From Mesorhizobium huakuii (GTDB taxonomy: Bacteria > Pseudomonadota > Alphaproteobacteria > Rhizobiales > Rhizobiaceae), in the NCBI RefSeq assembly GCF_030160235.1, contig NZ_BSNY01000021.1, positions 330,051 to 394,050 on the forward strand: a stretch of 64,000 nt of DNA. The letters are read 5' to 3'. Positions 18,380 through 27,490 of this stretch are shown in pieces. The notes below the pieces were generated by a model. It did not search any database, was not told the DNA's origin, and saw only the letters and a program-made list of their open reading frames with translations. How positions within the stretch are numbered: position 1 is the first letter of the stretch; the number at the start of each line of letters is the position of its first letter. Position numbers and translations under genes: made by a program.

Positions 18380-20479
18380 CTAGGACGCCTTGCGGGCCTG
18401 TGCCGCGCTTGCCGGTCCGGTCGCGCGCGCCACGATCTGCTCCAGCGGCTCGGGCCGGTGCAGCAGGAAACCCTGGCCGAAATCGACGCCCATCGCCTGC
18501 AGGATGCCGAGCGTCTCGGCTTGCTCGATCTTCTCGGCCACGACGGCACAGCCGACACTGCGGGCAATGCCTGATATGGCCGAGACGATCTCGCGGTCGA
18601 AGCGGCTCTCGGCCATGTGCTCGATGAAGGAACCGTCGATCTTGATGGCATCGACGGGAAAGCGCCTGAGATATTCGAACGAGCTCATGCCCGCGCCGAA
18701 ATCGTCGAGGCTGACCTTGCAGCGCCGCTCGCGCGCCTTGCGCACGAACGTCTCGGCGGCGTCGAAATTGGTGACGGCGGCGGTTTCGGTGATCTCGAAG
18801 CCGATGCCCGAATGCGGCGCCCCGGTCTCCTCGATGATGCTGTCGACGAAGTCCCACAGTCCGGGATCGCTCAGCGTCTGTGCCGACAGGTTGAAGCCGA
18901 GCGTGATCGCGCCCGACTTCATCGCCGCGCCATGCCGCGAGAGCGCGGTGCGGATGATCCAGCGATCGAGCCTGGCGGCTATGCCGAAGCGCTCCGCCGC
19001 CGGGATGAATTCGCTGGGCGGGATCAGCTTGCCGCCGCGCCCGGCAAGCCGCGCCAGCACCTCGACATGGCGGTTCTCCTGCCAGGGCCGGCCCAGCAGG
19101 TGGATCTCCTGGCCGAACAGTTTCAGCCGGCCGTCCTCCATGGCATCGACCGTGTCGGCGGCGAGCCGCGCCGCGTTGAGGCCGCCGGTGGCGGCCTCGG
19201 CCGAAAACACCGCGAAGCGATCGCGCCCGGCGGCCTTGGCCGCGTAGCAGGCGTCGTCGGCGCAGGCCAGTGCGTCGGCGACCGTGGTCGCCCGGTCGTT
19301 GACGATGGCGATGCCGATGCTTGCCGCGAGGCGCCGCGCGGTCGCGGCAAGGCCGAAATCGGCGCCGCGCACGGCCCCCAGAATGGCCCCGGCCAGCCGC
19401 TCGGCCTGCGCGGGATCGCAATGGGGCACCAACAGGGCGAATTCGTCGCCGCCGAGCCGTGCCGCATGCGCCGATGGCGGCAGGCAGCGGCCGATGCCCG
19501 CCGCCACGCTCTTCAGCGCCAGGTCGCCGGCGGCGTGGCCGGCGAAGTCGTTGAGCGCCTTGAAGTAGTCGAGATCGACATAGAACACCGCCAGCGGCAC
19601 GCCCGTGGCAATGTGGTCGGCAAGCAGCCTGTCGAAGGCGGCGCGGTTCCACAGGCCGGTCAGCGCGTCGTGGCGGGCGGCGAAGGCAAGCTCCTGTTCG
19701 CGCAGCTTGTCCTCGGTGATGTCGCGCACCGTGCCGAGGACCTGGCCGGCGGCACCCGCGGCTGCGACGAAGCGCACCAGCGATTCGACATGGCGGATCT
19801 CGCCGTCGCGCTTGATGATGCGGTATTGCCAGGCGGTGACCGCGTCCGAGCCGGGAGGCGGCAAATGCGCACGCTCGGTGGCTTCCTTGTCGTCCGGGTG
19901 CAGGAAGCTGTGCCAAAGCTCGGCCGTCACCTCGTCGGTGTCGGCAACGAGGCCGAACATCTCCCTGGTGCGAGCGTCCCAATAGCTCTTGTGGGTGGCG
20001 ATGTCGTAGTGCCAGATACCGGTGCCGCTGGCGGCGAGAGCCAGGCGGAAACGCATGGTGACCTGTTCGAGCGCGGCCTCGGCCGCCTTCTGCTTCGAAA
20101 TGTCGGTCTGCACGCCCATCAGCCGCAGCGGATGCCCGTCGGCGTCGCGCTCGACGATGCCGCCGCGGTCGAGCACCCACACCCAGTGGCCCAGCTTGTG
20201 CTTCAGCCGCAATTCGGTCTCGATGGCGTCGGTCAGTCCGGCAATGTGGCGATCGCCGCTGGCCAGCGCCCGCTCGCGGTCGTCGGGATGGGTAAGCTGC
20301 AGCCACAAATCGCTGGTGTTGGCGAGTTCATCTTCCTCGTAGCCCAGCATTCGCGCCCAGGTCGGCGAATAGAAGCAGTCGCCGGTGCGAAGATCCCAGT
20401 CCCAGACGCCGAGATGGGCGCGCTCCAGGGCCTTGGCCCAGAACGCTCCATTGCGACTTTTCTTGCCCTGACGCGCCAT
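18380..20479 (-). CDS. Cytosolic PAS-PAS-GGDEF-EAL cyclic-di-GMP protein
   Basis: About 699 residues, no membrane segment. Two PAS/PAC sensor units (LGVWDWDLRTGDCFYSPTW and GIWHYDIATHKSYWDARTR) are followed by a GGDEF domain (ALTGLWNRAAF; intact GGDEF at about 343-347). A C-terminal EAL-type domain has the motif changed to E-V-L (HVEVLARL, about residue 470). The other phosphodiesterase residues remain: NLSAQTL, ITET, DDFGAGMSS, IKIDGSF, AEKIEQ, QGFLLHRP. Cyclase activity is likely and hydrolase activity plausible. Start at the ATG at 20479; an ATG at 20569 would add 30 low-quality residues. Confidence 0.88.
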   Translation of the reverse strand: MARQGKKSRNGAFWAKALERAHLGVWDWDLRTGDCFYSPTWARMLGYEEDELANTSDLWLQLTHPDDRERALASGDRHIAGLTDAIETELRLKHKLGHWVWVLDRGGIVERDADGHPLRLMGVQTDISKQKAAEAALEQVTMRFRLALAASGTGIWHYDIATHKSYWDARTREMFGLVADTDEVTAELWHSFLHPDDKEATERAHLPPPGSDAVTAWQYRIIKRDGEIRHVESLVRFVAAAGAAGQVLGTVRDITEDKLREQELAFAARHDALTGLWNRAAFDRLLADHIATGVPLAVFYVDLDYFKALNDFAGHAAGDLALKSVAAGIGRCLPPSAHAARLGGDEFALLVPHCDPAQAERLAGAILGAVRGADFGLAATARRLAASIGIAIVNDRATTVADALACADDACYAAKAAGRDRFAVFSAEAATGGLNAARLAADTVDAMEDGRLKLFGQEIHLLGRPWQENRHVEVLARLAGRGGKLIPPSEFIPAAERFGIAARLDRWIIRTALSRHGAAMKSGAITLGFNLSAQTLSDPGLWDFVDSIIEETGAPHSGIGFEITETAAVTNFDAAETFVRKARERRCKVSLDDFGAGMSSFEYLRRFPVDAIKIDGSFIEHMAESRFDREIVSAISGIARSVGCAVVAEKIEQAETLGILQAMGVDFGQGFLLHRPEPLEQIVARATGPASAAQARKAS

Positions 20480-20604
20480 CGTCTGTTTTCGCCTGCTCCA
20501 CCCGCGGGCAATCTGCGACAAAACCAGAGAAGAAACAGTTACCGGCAGGTGAGCGAAGTGATCCGCCATGGCGATGGCCGGGGGATTCCATTCCTGGCCG
20601 CCAG

Positions 20605-21816
20605 TCAGCCCTCACCCAATTGCCGGGCGAGCTCCTGCACCGCGGCAAAGGCATCCACCCGCAGGAAAGTCTTGTTGGTCACCTTGACGTTGGTCACCAG
20701 CGAATCATCGGAGATGGAGACTGCCGTATCGCTCATGATCTTCTTCAATATCGCGATGGGGGGGCGCTTTTCTCCCGTGTGCTTGAGATGCAGCGACTGC
20801 AGCAGCGCGATGACACCGGCAACGATAGGGGCGGCTTGACTAGTGCCTTGTTTGACGATCGACGAGCCGCTGTCACCATCGATGCCGGTGGAAAGCACCC
20901 ATGAGCCGGGCGCAAAGATGTCGGTGCCACATTGACCCGCAGCTGCCTTGGCCATGCGCTGCGTATAGATCGTCAACTGGTCAGGTTCGGAGCTTTGCGT
21001 GGACGGACTGCCATATTCCGGACCGAGCTTGCAGGGCCGGCCCGCAGCATTGTCACAGGGCTGGTCGTAGACGGCGCCGACGCTGACTGCTTGCCGCAGG
21101 ATGGCGGGAAAGCACATGCCTTCAACCGGCTCGATCTTCGAAAACTTGCCGTAGAAATTGCCGGCGGCCGCGACCACCGGGATGTTGCGCTCCGCCAGCG
21201 CCAAGACCGCGTCGGTGACCGCGTCGGTGACCGCGTCGCCGGCGAAGTCCTGGTCATCCGCATAGTTGCCGTCGTCGCCGACCGACAGGCACACGACCGT
21301 GATGTCTTGCGCCTCGGCATTGTCGAGCACCCAGTTCAAGCCCCGGGCGATAGCAGCGCGTATCTGCGCGCTTTTGTCGTCGTCGGTGCCTAGAAGTATC
21401 TTCACCGGCACAATGCGACAGGCCGGCGCCACGCCGACATGGGGCCCGTTGGCCGCCAGTGCCCCGGTGACATGGGTGCCGTGGCCCGACATATCGCTGA
21501 CGTCGTCGCCGGTCTGGTCCGTCATGCAGTTCGCCCTCGCGGCAATGCGCTCGTCGCTCGGACTGAAGTCGAGATGTTCGGTGAAACAGCCGGTGTCGAG
21601 GACCGCCACGGTCACGCCAAACCCGGTGGCGATATCATGCGCCTTTTCGAAGCGCACCAGGCTGTCGACCTCAACCAGGCCCATCAGGCCTGGCGGCGTC
21701 GGCTTGACCTGCACCGGCTTCGGCGGCACCACGAACCGCATTCTGCATTTTTTCGGACGCTGAACGCGCATGGTTTTCTGCTGTCGCTTGCTTTTTCCTG
21801 TTCTGGTATTGGGCAT
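20605..21816 (-). CDS. Subtilisin-like serine protease (S8 family)
   Basis: 403 residues with a full catalytic triad: Asp74 in VTVAVLDTGC, His112 in SGHGTHVTG, Ser326 in GTSQAAPIVAG, plus an oxyanion Asn in VVAAAGN. The N-terminus is basic (GKSKRQQKT, RVQRPKKCRMR) with no clear signal peptide, so secretion route or cytosolic location is open. About ten cysteines are unusual for a bacterial subtilase and hint at disulfides outside the cytosol. It is the last gene of a five-gene operon with a trypsin-like protease, 76 bases upstream; AAGGGGAGACAGTC precedes its ATG. A short duplicated TDAV comes from a 12-base tandem repeat. Confidence 0.88.
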   Translation of the reverse strand: MPNTRTGKSKRQQKTMRVQRPKKCRMRFVVPPKPVQVKPTPPGLMGLVEVDSLVRFEKAHDIATGFGVTVAVLDTGCFTEHLDFSPSDERIAARANCMTDQTGDDVSDMSGHGTHVTGALAANGPHVGVAPACRIVPVKILLGTDDDKSAQIRAAIARGLNWVLDNAEAQDITVVCLSVGDDGNYADDQDFAGDAVTDAVTDAVLALAERNIPVVAAAGNFYGKFSKIEPVEGMCFPAILRQAVSVGAVYDQPCDNAAGRPCKLGPEYGSPSTQSSEPDQLTIYTQRMAKAAAGQCGTDIFAPGSWVLSTGIDGDSGSSIVKQGTSQAAPIVAGVIALLQSLHLKHTGEKRPPIAILKKIMSDTAVSISDDSLVTNVKVTNKTFLRVDAFAAVQELARQLGEG

Positions 21817-21891
21817 GACTGTCTCCCCTTGATGGAAACCTCCGACGGAAGGCCGGTTATTCAGCGTCGATCAGTCAACGGTCTATCGTGA

Positions 21892-22971
21892 TCACTGGCC
21901 GCCGGCCGCAGACAGGTCGATGCTCAAGCCGATGGTGCGCACGAGGACCCCCGACGACAACATCCAGTTCAGCACGTCGGAATGGCCGACAGCAGTGTAG
22001 ACGCCACCCCCGCCGCACAACATGCCTGGCAGATGATCGGCAAAAGCCAAAGCGCGCGACGTGACGCCAACCAGTGCCGGTGGTGGGAAAAAAACCTTGC
22101 CATTCGACGCGTCGGTCTGCGCGGGCGGATACCAGTACACCGGACCGCCGCTGTCGCCATTGCAGGTATCGACCGGTGTCGCCACGCTGCCGCCGCCCAA
22201 TGTGCCGAGCACGAATTCATGGAAGCCCACGCAAGGGGTTCCGCCAAAATCACCCTGGCTGCAGAAATACGAGCCGATATCGATGCGCCCGCGCTCCAAC
22301 GTATCCGGAAAGGTGCCGTTCTGGGTAATGCCGTAGCCAGTAGCCGTGAGCTGCCTGGCGCCGGCGGCATAGACCGAGTGCATGCTGGCAACACGCGTCA
22401 ACGGCCCCGTCTTCGACGGCGGTGGCTCATTTTTTTCCTCGTTGAGGTTTCGCACGAAAAACAGCGCAAGATCGCGCCCTGCATTGTCGGCGCCTTCCGT
22501 GCAGTCGAAGCCCGGGAAGCGAACCGCTTCGCGGATGGCGCGAAGCGTGAAGTTCGGCAATTGCCCGGCATCCAAATGCTGGTCGAATGTTTCCTTGCTG
22601 ATAAATCGATAACTGTCCGCGACGCCGCAGGAACAATGGCCCGCGGTCAGCACGGCGTGCTGGCCACGCATCATTGTGCCCGTGCAGACGGCCTGCTCGT
22701 TGCTGACTGCCGAAGGCCGGAAGGTGATGCGAACGACGTCCTCGTAAATGCCGTCCGGCACCGGCACTGAATTGACCATCTTGGTGCCGAATTCGCCGCC
22801 ATGGTCGTCCGGGGTGTCGGTGCCGGACTTGGCCTGCAGCGCCTGGTAAGTCCCGGCCCGGTAGGTATCGACGACCTGATCCGCGGCCCGCCCCCCCGAG
22901 ACCTGGCAAAGCGGCAGCAGCGTCGCAAGCAGAACGGCCGCCAAACCATTGACCGCCGAGCTCCCGGTCAC
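21892..22971 (-). CDS. Exported trypsin-like serine protease (S1 family)
   Basis: 359 residues with a signal peptide (about residues 1-30, ending GGRAAD). The triad is complete: His112 in VLTAGHC, Asp167 in NAGRDLALF, Ser274 in CNGDSGGPVYW. Several cysteines and a disulfide-ready TCNGDSGG suggest folding in the periplasm or outside. The start is a GTG one base after the stop of the upstream lipoprotein gene, with GGGGGAA as ribosome site, so expression is coupled. The C-terminal part (DVLNWMLSSGVLV) is the usual closing helix. Probable partner of the following subtilase. Confidence 0.9.
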   Translation of the reverse strand: MTGSSAVNGLAAVLLATLLPLCQVSGGRAADQVVDTYRAGTYQALQAKSGTDTPDDHGGEFGTKMVNSVPVPDGIYEDVVRITFRPSAVSNEQAVCTGTMMRGQHAVLTAGHCSCGVADSYRFISKETFDQHLDAGQLPNFTLRAIREAVRFPGFDCTEGADNAGRDLALFFVRNLNEEKNEPPPSKTGPLTRVASMHSVYAAGARQLTATGYGITQNGTFPDTLERGRIDIGSYFCSQGDFGGTPCVGFHEFVLGTLGGGSVATPVDTCNGDSGGPVYWYPPAQTDASNGKVFFPPPALVGVTSRALAFADHLPGMLCGGGGVYTAVGHSDVLNWMLSSGVLVRTIGLSIDLSAAGGQ

Positions 22972-22972
22972 T

Positions 22973-24280
22973 TCATTCCCCCAATTTCATGGCATCGAAA
23001 CATTGCGCGCGGCCCTCGGGCGTGGCGTTTATGGTTTCGTCGTCGAGGCAGCTGCCGAGCCGCTGCAAGGCCGGCGACTCGCCCGACCTGGCGGCGAGCG
23101 GCTGCGCGCCGGCCGCGATAATGCCGCCGCCCGCGGCAACGCCGCCATCGACCGCAACGCGCTGGCCCGGCGTTATCGCCCCTTGGGCCAAGGCCTGGTC
23201 GGCCATCGTGTCCTGCCGCATCTTGCGCAGCGTGCTGACCAGCTCGGCATTGGTCTGCCACAGTTCCTTGCGGTTGGCCGCTTCGTTTTGGAAGATGTTG
23301 AGCGTTGCGGCCGGAATGGAAAGCGCCACCTGCGCCGCGTAGAGCGGGATATCGACGAAGGCATTGAGCTCACTCGGCTTGATCACCGTCACATTCTTCA
23401 ACAGCCCGTTGTCGAACAGGACATCGGTCTCGGCGATGACGAAGAAAGCGCGGTTCACCCCCAGCGCGAAGATCGGCGCGCGGTTGGGCATCTGGAGATA
23501 TTCCGTCCCGGCGAGATGCCAGGCTTCTCTGGGGCTATCCGGATCGTTCTTGCGCAGGATCACCAGGCGATGCGAAAGCTCGGGCCGGTACAACACGCCA
23601 TGCTGCATCAGCTTGTGCGCCGCCATTTTCTCTTTGCGGTAATAGCTAGGGTCGGGATCGTGGAATGCGCTCTGCTGGCCGCAAAGGCGCGGCGACCAAT
23701 CCGGCACATAAGGGTCGTTGCGATCATCGAGGTAGACGCAATAGCCGTACGGCTTCAACGCATCCCTGGTCTCGGTTGCCGCCCGTTCATCAAAAGGGTC
23801 ATAATCGATCGTCGAGTAGACGGAGGTGTTGTCGGCGGCAGTCACTTGCTTCTGCGCCAGACGATCCAGACCGCCAGCTTTCGAGCTGGCCACAAGGTCA
23901 CCTGTCGCCTGGATGACGGCGTTGGCGATGCTTTTTGATTTGTCGTCGGCATGGGTGAATATTCGCTGTAGAAGCCCGCTGCCGCTTCGTTTGATGCCGA
24001 CGCGATCGTCGGAGAAGGCCGAGAGGAGAAAGTCGAGACAGAAGGTTTCGTCGTCGCTGACAAGTCCTTTCGGGGTCATGGACAGACTGTAGCTGGTCGG
24101 GCCGCCACTGACCGTGACGTTGATCAGCCGCTTCGGCAGATGGTATGTTCCGACATTGGAGTGACATGTGCCATCGGCCGCGTCGGTGACGGAGGCCGTG
24201 GACATCATCGAGCGCGCGCACGCCGAGACCAGAAGGACGAGACAGAGCAGCAACAGCAGGGAAGGCAGCATCCGGGGCAT
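22973..24280 (-). CDS. Lipoprotein, paralogue B of a novel-looking pair
   Basis: 435 residues. A lipoprotein signal (MPRMLPSLLLLLCLVLLVSAC) puts the lipidated Cys at 21, so it is membrane anchored. I do not recognise a domain. It shares an ordered series of blocks with the next gene upstream: GTYHLPKRLINVTV, FCLDFLLSAFSDD, YDPFDE, LKPYGYCVYL, HGVLYRPE, FALGVNRAFFV, LFDNGLL and FVDIPLYAAQVALSIPA. A glycine/alanine-rich tail follows. The ATG shares its A with the upstream stop (TGATG), and the downstream protease starts one base after its stop. Role unknown; it may be a partner, inhibitor or substrate of the two proteases. Confidence 0.82.
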   Translation of the reverse strand: MPRMLPSLLLLLCLVLLVSACARSMMSTASVTDAADGTCHSNVGTYHLPKRLINVTVSGGPTSYSLSMTPKGLVSDDETFCLDFLLSAFSDDRVGIKRSGSGLLQRIFTHADDKSKSIANAVIQATGDLVASSKAGGLDRLAQKQVTAADNTSVYSTIDYDPFDERAATETRDALKPYGYCVYLDDRNDPYVPDWSPRLCGQQSAFHDPDPSYYRKEKMAAHKLMQHGVLYRPELSHRLVILRKNDPDSPREAWHLAGTEYLQMPNRAPIFALGVNRAFFVIAETDVLFDNGLLKNVTVIKPSELNAFVDIPLYAAQVALSIPAATLNIFQNEAANRKELWQTNAELVSTLRKMRQDTMADQALAQGAITPGQRVAVDGGVAAGGGIIAAGAQPLAARSGESPALQRLGSCLDDETINATPEGRAQCFDAMKLGE

Positions 24281-25683
24281 CAGAATTTCACCCCCGTATT
24301 TCTGGCAAGAAGGGGGCCGCTGTTGGCCGCCACCAGCTCCGGGCACACGTCCTTCAACACCGTGTCGTCGGCAATTGACGCGCTGTCGCCCGAGAGCCCA
24401 CGAGCGGGAAGGTCGGCCGCAACCTGGCTGGGAACACCGAGCGGCTTGCTTCCGGTGCCAAGCTGCAAGGCCTGCGCATCGGTTGCGCCTGGGATCTTGG
24501 GCGCTTGGCTGTTTCCAGAGTCCTGAAGGTAATCAATATAAACCTTTTGTGCCTGGACAAGCTGGTTCTGGGCGTCGAGGAGTTGCTTGCGCGTGGCACT
24601 GCTGTTCACCGATGCCTGGATGGTTTGCGTCGGCAGCGCGATGATGCCGTAGACGACGTCGAGCGGAATGTTGACAAAGCCGGCCGCCTCGCTGCCCTTG
24701 GCAAGGCAGACATCGGTGAGCACGCCGTCGTCGAAGACCAGGCCTGTGCGGCGCGTGGCGAACAGTGTCCTGTCCACGCCGACCGAAATGACCGGCGAGA
24801 TGTTCTCGAAGCCGAAATATTGTTTTTGCCCAAGCCGCCAGTGTTCGGAGCTGCCGGGGTCGGCCTTGACATAAACGGACACCGGGTAATCGGCGCGCGG
24901 GCGATAGAAGATGCCGTTTGTCGGTTTGGGAATGAGATAGCGCTGGTGCGCCGCAATTTCGGCCTTGCGCGAAGGATGGCGTTTGACCGTGCTTTCTGGC
25001 GCCGCGCAATAGGCATCGATGGTCATGGCATCGACATCGTAGGAATAGTCGCCGAGCACGACGCAGAAGCCGAGCGGCACAATCGACTGGTTGATCTCAG
25101 CCATCTCGACCTGGTCGAACGGGTCGAAGCGCAGATCCCGCACAACGGTGGTCGCGCCAGCGCTCTCGATGCCGGCGCGCGCGCCGGCAAAGCCGGGATT
25201 GCCCGAAAGCAGGATGAGTGCGGTGCGGATGATCTTGCGCACAATGTTGGCGGTTTGATCGACGGCGTTGGAAGCGACGAGTTGCAGGAACGGCGTCGCT
25301 TCCGTGGCCGGGGCGACAGGTGTGCCGGTCAGTTTCTCCTTGAAGACACGCACCGTATCGTCTGCGAACGCGCTGGCGAGATGGTCGAGACAATAGGTCT
25401 GCCTATTGTCGGCGACCCTCTTATCGCCCTCGATCTTTATCGTGTGGTAGGGCGCATCGGCGCTCTCCGGCTTCATGACGGTGACGCGCAACAGGCTTTT
25501 GGGCAGCGAATACGAGCCCAGCCCGCTGGCGCAGCGCACAACGTCGAGCGCCGGCGGCTGAGTGCCGGGAAGCTGTGCGTATTGTACCACCGGCACCGAT
25601 CCGGCCACTGAGCAGGATGTAAGCGCGGCCGCCGCCCCCATGGCCGCCAGTATGGATACGAATGACTTGGGCCGGTTTGTCAT
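24280..25683 (-). CDS. Lipoprotein, paralogue A of a novel-looking pair
   Basis: 467 residues. A lipoprotein signal with LTSC lipobox gives lipidated Cys24. It is related along its length to the following gene: GSYSLPKSLLRVTV, YCLDHLASAFADD, FDPFDQ, IVPLGFCVVL, NGIFYRPR, VGVDRTLFA, VFDDGVL, FVNIPLDVV. The paired blocks contain aligned cysteines. A C-terminal extension of low complexity (SQAPKIPGATDAQALQLG) ends with a DVCPEL Cys. The ATG overlaps the upstream stop as TGATG. No known family is evident to me. The context is an envelope operon with two proteases. Confidence 0.82.
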   Translation of the reverse strand: MTNRPKSFVSILAAMGAAAALTSCSVAGSVPVVQYAQLPGTQPPALDVVRCASGLGSYSLPKSLLRVTVMKPESADAPYHTIKIEGDKRVADNRQTYCLDHLASAFADDTVRVFKEKLTGTPVAPATEATPFLQLVASNAVDQTANIVRKIIRTALILLSGNPGFAGARAGIESAGATTVVRDLRFDPFDQVEMAEINQSIVPLGFCVVLGDYSYDVDAMTIDAYCAAPESTVKRHPSRKAEIAAHQRYLIPKPTNGIFYRPRADYPVSVYVKADPGSSEHWRLGQKQYFGFENISPVISVGVDRTLFATRRTGLVFDDGVLTDVCLAKGSEAAGFVNIPLDVVYGIIALPTQTIQASVNSSATRKQLLDAQNQLVQAQKVYIDYLQDSGNSQAPKIPGATDAQALQLGTGSKPLGVPSQVAADLPARGLSGDSASIADDTVLKDVCPELVAANSGPLLARNTGVKF

Positions 25684-27071
25684 CACTTGACCATCGTCTG
25701 GGTCTTCGTATCGAAGGGGCAGCGCAACTCCATGACCGTGCCGCGCAGGATGGTGACGCTGGTGGCCGGATTGCTGAGGTTGCTGATATCCGAGAAATTG
25801 AATGGGTCTTCGAGCGGATGGCTCGCAAGCTGGTCCCAAATGTCGTCGCCGCCGGTGAAGCAAGAATATTGTACCGCGACGGCTCGCGTGCGTTCGTCCG
25901 CCGCCGGTATCGGGTCGTAACCGCAGAGCCCCGTCTTGTAGTTCGGATCCAGGGTGCAACTGCCCAAGCGTTCGCATCGGGCCACCATCCCGCGCGTCGC
26001 GTTGCAGACGCGCTTGCTGTTGCGGCCTGTCGGGAGATCGCCGTAGAGCGCGTCGATTATGTGGATCTGGGGCCGGTAGCCGCCCTGTAATAGGACGATG
26101 GAATCCTTTGCCGCGCCCGCGGCTTTCATGGCTTCTGCGTCGTTCTGCAGTAAGGTGCGCATCGGCAGGCTGGCCGCGTCAGTGTCGCCGATCAGATCCG
26201 TGATCGCTTTCGTCTGAGCGGCGAACCATGCGACCGGAGAGACCGCCCTTACCTGGGCATCGAGAGGTGCCCACGCCTGTTTCATTTGCAGGGTATAGAC
26301 ACTCCTTTCCAGTGGCGGCCTGAAAGGAGAGGGTTTCGATTGCGTCCCTTCTGCCGCAGTCATGGCGGCCGCCATGTTCTTGAAGGACGTGGCGGCGTCA
26401 TCCGGATCGAAGAGACGCGCCTTCTGGATGATCGTTTCCGACAGGCCAAGCATCGCCGACGCATCATCATCGGCTAGCCAGTTGGTCTTGCCAATCCAGG
26501 CTGACAGCTCGGTGGACGCTTTGGCGATGAGATCCGGACGGCCAATGCCGCGATAGATCGCGATGCTCGCCACCAGCTTGTCGACCGCAGTCGCAACGGC
26601 ACCGCCCGCCGTACCCTTGTAGGCGTCCAGCCATGCCGAAAGATCGTCGATTCTGGTCACGAGCTCCGCTGCCGTGGGCTCGGCGCGATAGAGGGCGATC
26701 TGGTGCGCAAGCCCGCTAAGCGCGTCCAACACGCCCTGGTCGACGTCACCCCTGTATTTGCCGAGCTGGTCACCGAGGTCCTTGCTCCTAGTGACGATCT
26801 CGTCCTTTGTCGGTTCACCATCATAGGCCGCCAGGGCATCCCTTACCTGTCGGGCCGCAATTTCGGCGGCGGCTAGGTCGTTACCCTGCACCGCCTTGGC
26901 CAGCGCTTCCTGGGCTGCCTTGACCGCCGTTAAGAATTGATCCTTGCGATCGGCAACGGCGGATGGGGCCGTGGGTGGCGGCTCCGTTGCGCGCGCCGCG
27001 GGCGGCCCCAACCAGGTCATGAAACAGATGGCCCAAAAAGCCGCGAAAGCAGCCGTCCATAAATTCCGCAT
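25683..27071 (-). CDS. Exported protein with ~45-residue helical repeats, first gene of protease operon
   Basis: 462 residues; signal peptide about 1-28 (ends PPAARA). Residues about 79-195 hold two and a half repeats of some 45 residues, each opening with A-x-Y-x-x-E-P-T-x-x-E-[IL]-V-T-R and continuing through a helix with L-x-x-Y-[KR]-G. The C-terminal 130 residues are Cys-rich (VCNATRGMVARCERLGSC, LCGYDPIP, YSCFTGG, LRCPFD). I do not recognise the family. Start ATG at 27071 has AGGGGTGA upstream. Its stop overlaps the next start (TGATG), so the first three genes are translationally coupled. Confidence 0.8.
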   Translation of the reverse strand: MRNLWTAAFAAFWAICFMTWLGPPAARATEPPPTAPSAVADRKDQFLTAVKAAQEALAKAVQGNDLAAAEIAARQVRDALAAYDGEPTKDEIVTRSKDLGDQLGKYRGDVDQGVLDALSGLAHQIALYRAEPTAAELVTRIDDLSAWLDAYKGTAGGAVATAVDKLVASIAIYRGIGRPDLIAKASTELSAWIGKTNWLADDDASAMLGLSETIIQKARLFDPDDAATSFKNMAAAMTAAEGTQSKPSPFRPPLERSVYTLQMKQAWAPLDAQVRAVSPVAWFAAQTKAITDLIGDTDAASLPMRTLLQNDAEAMKAAGAAKDSIVLLQGGYRPQIHIIDALYGDLPTGRNSKRVCNATRGMVARCERLGSCTLDPNYKTGLCGYDPIPAADERTRAVAVQYSCFTGGDDIWDQLASHPLEDPFNFSDISNLSNPATSVTILRGTVMELRCPFDTKTQTMVK

Positions 27072-27490
27072 GAGAATCACCCCTATGAAGAAGGGTGCCA
27101 AAAAAAATCCGATAAATGGAACGCATTATTCTTCGTCCACAGATATTCTGATCTTCGCAAGTCGGCGCTGGATAGTTCAAATCTAAACTACTATCGTAAA
27201 GGGAAAGCGGTATCGCTCAGAGCCCAACGCCCCAGCCTCGTGTATGGGCAATGGACGTCCACTCTTCGATACTTCAATGACTTCCCGCCAATTTTAGAAG
27301 TATTTCCTTCACCCGAATACCGTTGAACCGTGCAGGAGTCCTGATATCGGCTTCGCCTGGAACTGACAAAGGCCGTCCACCTTTCGATTGGCCGGCAAGA
27401 ACCGGAGTTTTGCGCGCCTCCGCTCGTCCTAGTGCTGGCCCAGGTCATCGGCGACGCCGATGCCCCGCCAAACACGAAAGGACGCTCCCA
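27072..27490. other. Divergent intergenic region upstream of protease operon, 419 bp
   Basis: The first 130 bases next to the operon are clearly AT-richer than the neighbourhood and include a run of eight A; the operon promoter is probably here. The part from about 27300 to 27490 has ordinary composition and no feature I can name. A short leftward frame overlapping the operon start is not convincing. Confidence 0.5.

Noticed and set aside
18617-20839. 740-codon rightward open frame opposite the PAS-GGDEF-EAL gene
   Set aside because: Shadow frame; the opposite strand carries complete PAS, GGDEF and EAL motifs.
26881-27180. Leader peptide overlapping the start of the protease operon
   Set aside because: The frame overlaps the exported protein out of frame and lacks a convincing ribosome site; AT-rich promoter DNA explains it better.
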